A stretch of DNA of 64,000 nucleotides from the NCBI RefSeq assembly GCF_016055185.1, contig NZ_JAECVR010000019.1, positions 23,893-87,892 on the forward strand. The letters are read 5' to 3'. Positions 1-8,090 of this stretch are shown piece after piece. The DNA comes from Paenactinomyces guangxiensis. GTDB lineage: Bacteria; Bacillota; Bacilli; Thermoactinomycetales; Thermoactinomycetaceae. The position numbers and the translations under genes were made by a program. The stretch's first letter is position 1. Each line of letters begins with the position of its first letter. The notes under the pieces were generated by a model. The model had not been told where the DNA came from and ran no database searches. It worked only from the letters and a program-made list of their open reading frames with translations.

Positions 1-363
1 ATTGGTGTACAAAGCCATGCTTCCCCTCCATGGTATTACTCATTTAAAGAGAAACGAATGGTTGATGTGGAATATAAAGATTCCCTCGCAGACGGGCTAC
101 ATGGGACAATTGGAGAGGAAAATTTGAAATTGGCTTTGAAATATGTGGACGACTTTGTGCTGGTTGAAGAAAAAGAAGTTGCAGAAGCTATGTGTTGGAT
201 GGCTATCCAGCATCATTTTATGATCGAAGGTTCAGCGGCTGTGGGAATTGCTGCTCTGCTTCATAATCGAGTAGATGTGTCAGGAAAGAAGGTTCTTAAT
301 ATTATAACCGGTGGTAATGTAGACGCGAAACGTTTAGCTACTTTGTTGTCAGAAAATAAATAG
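1..363 (+). CDS. Threonine dehydratase-like PLP enzyme (EutB-like), C-terminal part
   Basis: This is the 3' end of a gene cut by the left window edge; the frame is open from base 1 to the TAG at 361-363. The visible 120 residues contain the motif QSHASPPWYYSF, a helical stretch, the SAAVGIAALL segment and the glycine-rich ITGGNVDAKRLA tail typical of fold-type II PLP-dependent threonine/serine dehydratases, where the GGN segment helps hold the cofactor phosphate. The PLP lysine lies upstream and is not seen. The next gene is an ornithine cyclodeaminase relative, and this pair matches the eutB-eutC arrangement of ectoine/hydroxyectoine utilisation clusters. That pathway assignment is inferred from the pair only; a plain catabolic threonine dehydratase is the alternative. 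Confidence 0.75.
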   Translation: MGVQSHASPPWYYSFKEKRMVDVEYKDSLADGLHGTIGEENLKLALKYVDDFVLVEEKEVAEAMCWMAIQHHFMIEGSAAVGIAALLHNRVDVSGKKVLNIITGGNVDAKRLATLLSENK

Positions 364-378
364 GGAGGGCTTACTATC
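364..378 (+). promoter_or_regulatory. Ribosome binding site pointing to a non-canonical ATC start
   Basis: GGAGG at 364-368 overlaps the end of the upstream gene and lies 7 nt before ATC at 376-378. No ATG, GTG or TTG lies at a normal distance, so either ATC is used as start or an original ATG has mutated. Confidence 0.5.
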
Positions 379-1362
379 AATACATTAATCTTAACCAAAC
401 CAGAAATAGAACAATTGCTATCGATGGAGTCTGTCATCTCTGCCGTTGAAGAGGCATATTCACTCTTTTCAATGAATAAGGTAAAGCTCGCTCCTGTTGT
501 TTCTATTGAAGTGGAAAATCATCATGGAGAAATGGATATCAAGTCGGGATATGATCAATCAAGTGAGATAATTGGAGTAAAATTAGCCGTTGGTTATTGG
601 AATAATCCAGAAAAATATGGATTACCCTCTGGATTGGCAACGATTGTATTACTAGACGGAAGAAACGGAATTCCACTGGCTATTATGGATGGTGGTCTCA
701 TTACAGATTTGCGTACTGGAGCTGCAGGAGCGGTTTCTGCAAAATATCTGGCACGCACAAACTCAAAAAAAGTAGCAGTGCTCGGTACCGGTACACAAGC
801 CAGGATGCAAATCTTGGCTCTATCTTGTATTTTCGATATCGGAGAAATACGAATCTGGGGGCGTAACAAAGAGAAAGTCCAAGATTATATAGTAGAAATG
901 AAAGAAAAAGTAAAGACGAAACTTATCCCTTCTGATACCCCAAAAGAATGCGTCCAAGGTGCTGATATCATCATTACTACTACACCTAGTAAATCACCTT
1001 TGATTGAAAAGAGTTGGATTGACAAAGGCTCTCATCTTATTTGTATTGGAACGGACATGCCCGGGAAACAAGAAATTGACCCCGAAATTTTTTCTGGTGC
1101 AACGATTGTAGTAGATAGTCTCTCACAATGTCGTGAACGTGGCGAGATCCAGCACGCACTACAAACAGGACTCATTACTGAACAAGATATTTATGCTGAA
1201 ATGGGCGATATCATTCTAGGAAAAAAGCCATGGCGAAATTCTAGTGAAGAAATCACCATATTTGATTCAACTGGTTTGTCCATTCAAGATGTCTCTGTCG
1301 CCAAGATGGTATTGAAGATGGCAAAAGATCGGAAAATTGGCAAGTCAATTCAATTTCTATAA
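376..1362 (+). CDS. Ornithine cyclodeaminase / mu-crystallin family protein (EutC-like)
   Basis: This is an NAD(P)-binding protein of the ornithine cyclodeaminase/mu-crystallin family, about 328 residues, the usual family length. It shows the Rossmann loop VLGTGTQAR near residue 135 and a conserved LITDLRTGAAGAVSA stretch before it. The start is unusual. The strong site GGAGG at 364-368 sits 7 nt before an ATC codon at 376, and the residues from there (NTLILTKPEIEQLL) look like the normal family N-terminus. The first conventional alternatives, TTG at 415 and ATG at 424, have no ribosome binding site and would clip that segment. It follows the dehydratase by 12 nt, so the two are co-transcribed. 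Its role beside an EutB-like enzyme suggests osmolyte or amino acid catabolism; the substrate is unproven. Confidence 0.75.
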   Translation: MNTLILTKPEIEQLLSMESVISAVEEAYSLFSMNKVKLAPVVSIEVENHHGEMDIKSGYDQSSEIIGVKLAVGYWNNPEKYGLPSGLATIVLLDGRNGIPLAIMDGGLITDLRTGAAGAVSAKYLARTNSKKVAVLGTGTQARMQILALSCIFDIGEIRIWGRNKEKVQDYIVEMKEKVKTKLIPSDTPKECVQGADIIITTTPSKSPLIEKSWIDKGSHLICIGTDMPGKQEIDPEIFSGATIVVDSLSQCRERGEIQHALQTGLITEQDIYAEMGDIILGKKPWRNSSEEITIFDSTGLSIQDVSVAKMVLKMAKDRKIGKSIQFL

Positions 1363-1446
1363 CCCATTATTTGATAAATTAACTTATGATGATCTAATGA
1401 TTATTTTTCAGGTGTATTTTGAAGGAACCCAAAAAAGGAGGACACC

Positions 1447-1983
1447 ATGATCGATCAGTTTGAAACTGAACGCATCTTGGCCAGACCCATCCGCGAGGGT
1501 GAACTCTCCGCCTTCCTCGACGTGATCCGCAGCAACCGCTTCTTCCTGCAAGTGTCGGAAGGCAGCCCTGACTATCCCCTGTCCAAGCTGGAGAAAGACT
1601 GGAAAGAAGCGAACAAGAACCCCGACGAATCTATGCTTGGTCTGTTTGAAAAGGAGACGGAAACGCCCGCCGGCATCCTGACCTACCTGAAGCGCAACCC
1701 CAGGGACGGCTTCCCCTGGATCGGTTTCCTCATCTTCCGGCGGGATCTGCACGGCCAAGGCCTGGGTCGCGAAGTCACCGAACACTTCCTGGATCTCGCG
1801 CGCCGCCAGTTTGGCTGGACCTCCGTCCGCCTCGGAGTCCTGCTCGGCAACCACCCCGCCCAAGCCGCCTGGACACGCCTCGGCTTCCGCAAGGTGGAGA
1901 TGAAGGAACTATTCAACCTGCCGGAAGACCATGAGGGAGAACGGGTCGTCTGGGTGATGGAGCGGGAGCTGGTTTTGGGGTAA
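1447..1983 (+). CDS. GNAT family N-acetyltransferase
   Basis: This 178-residue protein belongs to the Gcn5-related acetyltransferases of the RimJ/RimL type, which transfer acetyl from acetyl-CoA to an amine. The acetyl-CoA binding motif is visible as RDLHGQGLGREV near residues 98-109, followed by the NHPAQAAWTRLGFRKV segment typical of the C-terminal half of the fold. A strong site, AAGGAGGA at 1435-1442, lies 4 nt before the ATG. The gene is much richer in G and C, especially at third codon positions, than the AT-rich genes before it, which suggests recent transfer. It stands alone, followed by a group II intron remnant on the other strand. The substrate cannot be told from the sequence. Confidence 0.85.
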   Translation: MIDQFETERILARPIREGELSAFLDVIRSNRFFLQVSEGSPDYPLSKLEKDWKEANKNPDESMLGLFEKETETPAGILTYLKRNPRDGFPWIGFLIFRRDLHGQGLGREVTEHFLDLARRQFGWTSVRLGVLLGNHPAQAAWTRLGFRKVEMKELFNLPEDHEGERVVWVMERELVLG

Positions 1984-2084
1984 GTCCGATTTTGATGGAG
2001 CCGCGACACGGCGGAACAGGGCAAGCGGTTTCTTCCCCCGCTCGGATTGGTGAACGGGATGCGATGAGCTGCATCCGTCGATCT

Positions 2085-2419
2085 TCTATTCCTGACCACA
2101 ATACCGTTTTGGTTCAAGCCTTTCAGCATCTTGGCTTGTTGGTTCTGACGACGCTTGCCGAACGTTCACATGTGTTAACCATACCATCCATCCTAGCCCT
2201 TATCCACTTGATGCTGGTAGAACCACTTTCCCTTTACAGTTCTAGTGGTGGTCTTATAACCACGGGATACATTGTCAGCAGGCTTTTGACAGCTTGTTAC
2301 CTTACTGCCTAGGATACTACTGGTGGAACAGTAGGCTTCATCATTTGTGAAGCAATTATTTAAGCGACTTCACGTCGCACCGGGACTTGAACCCTATAAC
2401 TATGCCCATCCGGGCGCAC
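2085..2419 (-). mobile_element. Group IIC intron remnant (5' end, domain I only)
   Basis: Read on the minus strand, this stretch begins GTGCGCCCGGATGGGCATAG and continues with TATAGGGTTCAAGTCCC, which closely follows the start of group IIC introns such as the Oceanobacillus iheyensis intron (recalled consensus, not searched). About 330 nt of folded domain I-like sequence follow, ending near an AAGCCAAGATGCTGAAAGGC stretch. No reverse transcriptase gene and no catalytic domain V are present, so this is a 5' fragment. It starts directly behind the T-run of the chaperone operon terminator (stem 2429-2450, T-run 2421-2428). That is the insertion site preference known for class C introns. The left boundary is approximate. 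Confidence 0.7.
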
Positions 2420-2420
2420 A

Positions 2421-2450
2421 AATAAAAACCGGGAAGGCTGCCCTTCCCGG
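2421..2450 (-). terminator. Intrinsic terminator of the chaperone operon
   Basis: A 9-bp perfect stem CCGGGAAGG/CCTTCCCGG with a 4-nt loop follows the TGA stop immediately and is followed on the minus strand by TTTTTATTT. The group II intron remnant begins at the next bases. Confidence 0.93.
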
Positions 2451-3743
2451 TCATTTTTTAGAGTTCCCCACAAGATAGTTGCGGTAAAAATTATATATGA
2501 TAACGATGCTTAACACCAATTGAGAAATCGTGCTGTATACGAGATAAAACAATATCATGAGCAGATAAGCCGTATCGCCAAACCGATCTTTAAGCCGTCT
2601 GAACAGATAAGCGAAATCGGTATAGCTGCTTTCTCCTTGAATCCCCTTTTGATAGATACGGTACTGGGGTGTAAGAGCAGAGATGATATAAAGACCCGGC
2701 AAGAACATGAAAAGAAAATTAAGCCAGCTTGGATTAATCCATTCGATTGTAATAAGAGAAAGGATGCTAATGATGACGGCGGTCCAACTACCTGTAAATT
2801 TGCGGCCTTTTTTCTTTTCAATGTCCGCCCTGACAAGATTCAGCTTTTCTCGCAATTCCTGGTCATCAAACGGGATGGCGTTGGCACGGCTGACATAAAC
2901 TTCAGCCATGGTCATATCGATTTTGTCTGTCGGATAACGTCCGGCTGGTAAGTAGGGATGGCCAGGTGAAATAACGGTCCAACTGCTGCAGGCAATTTCC
3001 AGATATCCCTTTGCCAGCTCTTTTTGGTAGTCGGGATTGTTTGGCTCTTCACTTAAACAGTGCTCAAGCAAACGTAGCCCTTCCCGCGCTCTGTTTGTTT
3101 TTACGTAAAAGCTTCCCAGCCGATATTTATATTGCGTATTTTCGGGAGAGAGTGTGAGAGCCAGTTTATATTGCTCTTCAGCCCGGTCATTTCGGTTCAA
3201 GCTTTCGAAAATCTCACCGAGCGAGAACGCGTATGCAGCGTTTTTCGGATGGAGGTCACATGCTTTCACCAGCGGCTGGATTGCTTCTTCAGCTTCTCCA
3301 GACTGAAAGCGCGCACGGCCCAACAGAGCCCACGCCTCCGGATGGTCGGTGACCCTGTCTGTCAACCGGAGTGCAAGGAGCAGGGCATCAGCTGCTTTTC
3401 CCTGCTTGAGGAGCAACCAGCCTTCACCGATTTTTTCAGCGACTTCCCGGTCGGAAACAGGGATTCCTGCTGATTCTTCCTCTTCGTCAGTATCGTCGAT
3501 GGAAATAGTCTCTACTCTCTCCATCTGCAATCTTTGATCATATTCGGTTCGTTTTTGTTCGTCGAGCAAAATGGTTTCCATTTCCTCTAAGACACGTATC
3601 ATTCGCTCCGCCTCTTGGCGCCTTTCAATTTGTGGAGCGTTGGTCCGCTGGTTCCATATGCGCAGTTGATGCAGAACCAGTTTTTTGATCTCTTCTGTTG
3701 AAGCAGAAGGAGAGATGCCAAACATTTCATAGTAGTTTTGCAT
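2451..3743 (-). CDS. Membrane protein with HPD-less J-like domain and TPR repeats
   Basis: This 430-residue protein has three parts. Residues 3-70 look like a DnaJ domain (NYYEMFGISPSASTEEIKK and a closing EYDQRL), but the HPD tripeptide that stimulates Hsp70 ATPase is replaced by NQR. Residues about 105-250 form tetratricopeptide repeats (ALLGRARFQSGEAEEAI, AYAFSLGEIFESLNRNDRAEEQYKLAL and others). The C-terminus has hydrophobic segments near 320-337, 340-357 and 392-423, so it is anchored in the membrane. It is the last gene of an operon with a GrpE-like protein and two Hsp70s, 26 nt behind the second Hsp70. It probably recruits these Hsp70s to the membrane or to clients. With no HPD it may act as an adaptor rather than a classical co-chaperone; this is inference. 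Confidence 0.8.
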   Translation of the reverse strand: MQNYYEMFGISPSASTEEIKKLVLHQLRIWNQRTNAPQIERRQEAERMIRVLEEMETILLDEQKRTEYDQRLQMERVETISIDDTDEEEESAGIPVSDREVAEKIGEGWLLLKQGKAADALLLALRLTDRVTDHPEAWALLGRARFQSGEAEEAIQPLVKACDLHPKNAAYAFSLGEIFESLNRNDRAEEQYKLALTLSPENTQYKYRLGSFYVKTNRAREGLRLLEHCLSEEPNNPDYQKELAKGYLEIACSSWTVISPGHPYLPAGRYPTDKIDMTMAEVYVSRANAIPFDDQELREKLNLVRADIEKKKGRKFTGSWTAVIISILSLITIEWINPSWLNFLFMFLPGLYIISALTPQYRIYQKGIQGESSYTDFAYLFRRLKDRFGDTAYLLMILFYLVYSTISQLVLSIVIIYNFYRNYLVGNSKK

Positions 3744-3769
3744 GACTCCAACTTTCCTTTATCCAAGTT

Positions 3770-5293
3770 TTAGCTAATAGCAAGTTTGCCAACACGAATT
3801 TGCTTTTCTTTCACTTCTTCTTCCGTCAGGTTGGAGGTGCGCTCAATATCTAATTCTCCCAGCAGGGTGTTCGCGGTTGAATCGATGACGGAAACATGAA
3901 TGATACCATCGCTGTCATATTCAAAAATAACTTCCAGCGGCGCACCCTTGGGATATTCCGGAAGACCAATAATTCCTTCACCCACAATTTTGACATAGTC
4001 AAGATCGGTATCCTCTCCTTCTGTAACCTGGAGATGAAGCTGGGTTTGCCGATCAATGGTGGTGGTGTAATGGCCGCTCACCCGGCTTGGGATAACCGTG
4101 TCTTTTTTCAATACGATTGAGTTGACTTCTTTACCGTTTTCATCAAGAGCGACTACACCCATGCTATGGGAATTCACATCCTGTACTTCAACGATTGGAA
4201 ATGACTGGCTGAGATGGAGGCTGGCTTTTCCTTCTTTCAGGTGGAGAATGGTTCCTTGAATAGCGGCTCCCATCGCCACTACCTCATCGGGGTTTACATC
4301 AAGTGACGGTTTGATTCCTGTGACACGTTCAATCAAAGCAGGCACTGCTTTCATCCGGGTTGAACCCCCGACCAGGAGTACCCGGTCAATATCTTTCCAT
4401 TCCAAACCGGCATCTTCAAGAACGAATTCCATGATTTTTTGCGTTTGGTTAAGTAAATGTCCGGTCAGTTCTTCAAATTTAATCCGTGTCAGCGGAATAG
4501 ACAGGTTGATCCCCTGAGCGGACAGAAAGACATTGGTACGATCCCGGGAAGACAGGGTTTTTTTGGCGATCTCCGCTTTATCCCGCAGATCTTGTTCCAG
4601 CATGGGATCATCCAGCAGATCAATGCCGCCTTGTTTTTTAAACTCTTCATTCAGATAGTTCATGATTGCGTTATCCCAGTCAAACCCACCCAGGTTTTTG
4701 GCCCCGCCTGTAGAAAGAACACGGAGTCCCTGCGGAGATAGCCGCATGATGGTGACGTCAAACGTACCCCCACCCAGGTCATAGACAAGAATTGTCTGTT
4801 CCTGATCCATTTTGTCTAACCCGTATGCCAGAGCGGCTGCTGTTGGCTCGTTGATGATTCTGAGTACATTGATTCCGGCAATCCTTCCTGCATCCTGGGT
4901 CGCTTTCCGCTGGGCATCATCGAAGTAGGCAGGTACGGTAATCACTGCATCTTCAACTTTTTCACCCAATAGCATTTCGGCGTCTTCTTTTAAGCGCCTT
5001 AAAATCATGGCAGAAATTTCTTCAGGGGTATAGGCTTCCGCATTTTCCGTACGGAACTTCCAGTTTTTATCGCCGATCTGCCTTTTTACGAATTGGATGA
5101 CGTTAAAAGGACTTGCTACAGCTGAACGTTTTGCAATACTTCCGACAATCGGGTCTTCCCCGTCAAAAAGAACAACCGAAGGAGTTATCCTCTCCCCTTC
5201 ACGGTTTGTAAGCATTTCAGGTTTACCGTATTTATTGACAATAGCGACCGCAGAGTAAGTCGTTCCCAAGTCGATCCCCACGACTTTTCCCAT
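3770..5293 (-). CDS. Hsp70 family chaperone, lid-less (second copy)
   Basis: This 507-residue Hsp70 has an intact ATPase domain: phosphate loop GIDLGTTYSAVA at the N-terminus, NEPTAAALAYGL near residue 150, DLGGGTFDVT near 172, and VLLVGGSTRMKAVP near 315. After about residue 365 a beta-rich substrate domain follows, but the usual DVLLLDV linker is replaced by a divergent FPIVEVQDVNSHSMGVVALD. The protein ends after the first helix, so the alpha-helical lid found in DnaK (about 610 residues) is missing. The ATG has an AAAGGAG site about 8 nt upstream. It lies 39 nt behind a paralogous Hsp70. It is expected to be an ATP-driven client binder with altered allostery and no lid; client specificity is unknown. 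Confidence 0.9.
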   Translation of the reverse strand: MGKVVGIDLGTTYSAVAIVNKYGKPEMLTNREGERITPSVVLFDGEDPIVGSIAKRSAVASPFNVIQFVKRQIGDKNWKFRTENAEAYTPEEISAMILRRLKEDAEMLLGEKVEDAVITVPAYFDDAQRKATQDAGRIAGINVLRIINEPTAAALAYGLDKMDQEQTILVYDLGGGTFDVTIMRLSPQGLRVLSTGGAKNLGGFDWDNAIMNYLNEEFKKQGGIDLLDDPMLEQDLRDKAEIAKKTLSSRDRTNVFLSAQGINLSIPLTRIKFEELTGHLLNQTQKIMEFVLEDAGLEWKDIDRVLLVGGSTRMKAVPALIERVTGIKPSLDVNPDEVVAMGAAIQGTILHLKEGKASLHLSQSFPIVEVQDVNSHSMGVVALDENGKEVNSIVLKKDTVIPSRVSGHYTTTIDRQTQLHLQVTEGEDTDLDYVKIVGEGIIGLPEYPKGAPLEVIFEYDSDGIIHVSVIDSTANTLLGELDIERTSNLTEEEVKEKQIRVGKLAIS

Positions 5294-5332
5294 GCAAATT
5301 CACTCCTTTGATCCTCTTTCCTTCAATATATT

Positions 5333-6883
5333 TTAAGGTTGAATCAGTTCCAGCAACCTTTTTCGCTCTGCAAGAATTTCTTCTGATAAGCTACCAGGCT
5401 TCTGCATGACAATTTCACGGGTAAGTTGCCCGCTGTTCAGCTCTTTGGCAATAACTTCAATCACTCCGTTGAGGTCATATTTCAGAGTTACTTCAATGAC
5501 AAGCTCACCGGCATGATGAGGGGGCAAATCATCCAAGCTTACTCTGCCGATCAGATCTACATTTGGAGAATTGGGATCTTCATCCTCCCCTTGCAAAACT
5601 TCAATCTCCACTTTTTGCTGATTATCCTGATTTGTCGTATAACAGCGCGTTCGTTCTACGGGAAGCGGGGTATAGCGGGGAATGATCAAGCTGTTGACAA
5701 AATCGGTTTTATCAGAGGCAAGAGCTTTTACACCCAGGCTGTGGGTTGCGATATCCGTAACAGTAATTTCTCCGGCTGTTTGCAACATCTCCTCCGTGAT
5801 AAGCGTGTCATCCTTCTCTTCCACAGCAGTAACCAGCGCCTGTAATGCAGCTCCCATCGCTACACATTCATCAGGATTTAAATTGCGTGCCGCTTCTTTC
5901 CCGGTAACGCGTTTGATCATCTCCTGAACCACCGGGATCCGGCTTGAGCCCCCGGCCAACAGTACTGTATCGATTTCGGCCCATGTAAGTCCGGCAGCAT
6001 CCACAACTTTATGCATGTACTCTTCTGTTTTTTCGATGATATCGGCGATCAGCTCTCCAAAAATTTTCCGGTCAAGATCTACACGCAATGCTTGTTGTTG
6101 ATGGGACAGGGTAATTGCCAGATAACTGCGGAACGAGAGGTCCCTCTTTGCAATCTCGGCTTTATCCCATAGGTCCTGCCGGGACCGGCGATCCTGCCGA
6201 AGATCCACTCCGTATGTATCCAAAAACTCCTGGGCCAGGTAACCCACAATCGCTTCATCAATGTCTTTCCCGCCCAGACGGGCATCCCCGTCTGTGGCCA
6301 ATATCTTAAAATGGTTTTGTTGGAGGCGCATCAGGGTGACATCAAAGGTGCCCCCGCCAAAGTCATACACCAGAACAGTCTGTTCACTGTCGCCTCGATC
6401 CAGGCCATAGGCCAAAGCGGCGGCGGTCGGTTCATTGATGATCCGCAGAACTTCCAGGCCGGCGATCTCTCCGGCCTGCCGGGTGCATTCCCTCTGAGCA
6501 TCCTTAAAGTAAGCCGGCACGCTGATCACCACTTTTTTGATCTCCTGTCCCAGATACTCCTCCGCATCCCGCTTCAATTTCTTCAGAATGATAGCTGAAA
6601 GATCTTCGGGAAAGTAGTCACGGCCATCAACATTAAAACGAAAAGATGGATTGCCCATCTCTCTTTTCAAAAAAGAAATTACCCGGCTCGGATCGGTCAT
6701 CGCTAAATTCCGGGCCTCCTTCCCCACGACCGGGGTTCCGTCACGTTCAAAAAAGATGATGGAAGGAGTGGTCCGATCACCCTCTCGATTGGGGATAATC
6801 TCCGGTTTTCCGTAAGAGTTGATATAGGCAATAGCCGAAAAGGTTGTCCCCAAATCGATTCCTATGATTAAATCCTGGCTCAT
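5333..6883 (-). CDS. Hsp70 family chaperone, lid-less (first copy)
   Basis: This Hsp70 is 516 residues long from the ATG at 6883, which has GAAAGGAGCG just upstream; a 13-residue upstream extension lacks a site. ATPase motifs are complete: GIDLGTTFSAIA, NEPTAAALAYGL, DFGGGTFDVT and VLLAGGSSRIPVV. The linker region is divergent (TVTDIATHSLGVKAL). A beta-type substrate domain follows with an acidic insert (LQGEDEDPNSPNVD), and the protein stops after a short helix, so the lid is absent. It is related to, but clearly different from, the Hsp70 directly downstream, which argues for an old duplication with divided roles or a hetero-oligomer. The GrpE-like gene lies 39 nt upstream in the same operon. 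Confidence 0.9.
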   Translation of the reverse strand: MSQDLIIGIDLGTTFSAIAYINSYGKPEIIPNREGDRTTPSIIFFERDGTPVVGKEARNLAMTDPSRVISFLKREMGNPSFRFNVDGRDYFPEDLSAIILKKLKRDAEEYLGQEIKKVVISVPAYFKDAQRECTRQAGEIAGLEVLRIINEPTAAALAYGLDRGDSEQTVLVYDFGGGTFDVTLMRLQQNHFKILATDGDARLGGKDIDEAIVGYLAQEFLDTYGVDLRQDRRSRQDLWDKAEIAKRDLSFRSYLAITLSHQQQALRVDLDRKIFGELIADIIEKTEEYMHKVVDAAGLTWAEIDTVLLAGGSSRIPVVQEMIKRVTGKEAARNLNPDECVAMGAALQALVTAVEEKDDTLITEEMLQTAGEITVTDIATHSLGVKALASDKTDFVNSLIIPRYTPLPVERTRCYTTNQDNQQKVEIEVLQGEDEDPNSPNVDLIGRVSLDDLPPHHAGELVIEVTLKYDLNGVIEVIAKELNSGQLTREIVMQKPGSLSEEILAERKRLLELIQP

Positions 6884-6922
6884 TGGAACGCGCTCCTTTC
6901 GACTAACCGTTTTACGCTTCAA

Positions 6923-7546
6923 CTAGGGCTGGTATTTTTTAACCACAACCTCAATCGGCCTTAATATCACTTCTTTATACTTAAATCCATGCCTGACAAT
7001 GCCAACGATTTTATTATCTTCGGCAGGGTTGGAAGTAGGTTCTACTTTAACCGCTTGTTGCGTCTTGGGGTCAAAGTAATCAGACTGGGTATACAATGGT
7101 TCAACCCCGCGCCGGTACAGAATTTCAATCAATTCGCCGCTAAGTGTTTTCAGGATTTCCGTCAACTCGGGGGAAACCGAGCCGTGCCGGTAAATACTTT
7201 CCATGCGGTCGAAATGAAGTATTAAGTCAATGTATAACGGTCGAAGCTGATTAAGCTCCTGGTCCTGCTTTAATTCCTCCATTTCTTTATAAAGTTTATC
7301 AAAAGCAGCCTCTTTGGTCTTATCATAGCTTAGGCGGTTCGTTACCACTTGCAGGAGAGAAGAAAAGTTCTGCTGCAAACCGGATAACATCGAGAGAACC
7401 TGCTGATGTTGACGGTCTAATGGTTTTGCCTCTTTCATTTCCCGGATTGCCCCGCGCTCTCTGCTGAGAAAGCTGTAGCGAGGCTCCGGCAATGAAGGTT
7501 GGTTAACCTGATCCATATGTTTTTGGTTCTCTTTCCTGGGACTCAT
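6923..7546 (-). CDS. GrpE-like nucleotide exchange factor of the atypical Hsp70 operon
   Basis: This is a 207-residue protein starting at the ATG at 7546, preceded by AGGGGGG. A long helical middle (about residues 55-145, rich in Q, E, K and L) is followed by a C-terminal beta domain with the GrpE signature spread: DYFDPKTQQAVKVEP, then KIVGIVRHGFKYKEVILRP and EVVVKKY. GrpE dimers open the Hsp70 nucleotide cleft to release ADP. The N-terminal half is poorly conserved and shorter helices may change its thermosensor behaviour. It is the first gene of the operon, upstream of two Hsp70s. No CIRCE-type HrcA operator is seen before it, so it is probably not part of the classical heat-shock regulon. 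Confidence 0.75.
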   Translation of the reverse strand: MSPRKENQKHMDQVNQPSLPEPRYSFLSRERGAIREMKEAKPLDRQHQQVLSMLSGLQQNFSSLLQVVTNRLSYDKTKEAAFDKLYKEMEELKQDQELNQLRPLYIDLILHFDRMESIYRHGSVSPELTEILKTLSGELIEILYRRGVEPLYTQSDYFDPKTQQAVKVEPTSNPAEDNKIVGIVRHGFKYKEVILRPIEVVVKKYQP

Positions 7547-8051
7547 ACCTTTACCCCCCTGACTAGCGCACATATGGTTACATGAACCCTGATAATGTTA
7601 AACTATTTGTGAAAATTGAATCTGGCAAAAAGAACAAACATGTGAGAGTTCCGCATCTCTTTTCACATCTTATACTAATCTAATTTTACTAGTAACATTG
7701 AGAATGCTGCAAGTATGTGAGAAATAAGAAATATGGAAAGAAAGAGTGCAGACGCAAAAAAATAGTCTGTTGCCGGAGAATGATATATTTATTGCAGAAA
7801 AGTGATCCGGCCATGGGTTCAAGGCGGTAGAAAATACGGAAAATAAAGGAAAGGTAATATGTAGTGTGTGATCCCGAAGTATGGCCGTTTCAGGATCTTA
7901 ACAAAGATACCAGACAAACAGACAAACTGTCCGGATGATATTTTCTTAGTATTTATCCTTTATCACATTGTGTACAATACAACCTCACGGTCATTATAGT
8001 AGGTTTCTACCAATTAGACAAGCAATATTTGCCGTTTTCGGTTAATCCGGC
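7547..8051. other. Intergenic region upstream of the chaperone operon
   Basis: No convincing gene is seen. The stretch is AT-rich. On the minus strand a TTACTA...TATAAG pair near 7670-7700 could be a weak promoter for the chaperone operon, but this is tentative. No CIRCE or CtsR-type operator was found. A short direct repeat (agacaaac twice) lies near 7912-7927. Confidence 0.4.
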
Positions 8052-8054
8052 CTG

Positions 8055-8087
8055 CAAAAAAAGAAGGCCCCTATTCAGGTAAGGGCC
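8055..8087 (-). terminator. Intrinsic terminator behind the mobile-element copy A
   Basis: On the minus strand GGGCCCTTACCTGAATAGGGGCC forms a GC-rich hairpin followed by TTCTTTTTTT. It lies just beyond the right end of the 236-bp element and would end transcripts coming out of it. Confidence 0.75.
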
Positions 8088-8090
8088 CGG

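Noticed and set aside
2040..2085. GGATGC/GCATCC stem as possible catalytic domain V of the group II intron.
   Set aside because: It lacks the AGC triad and the conserved length of domain V; likely chance.
1992..2312. 106-residue plus-strand frame after the GNAT gene.
   Set aside because: No ribosome binding site, and most of it is antisense to the group II intron fragment.
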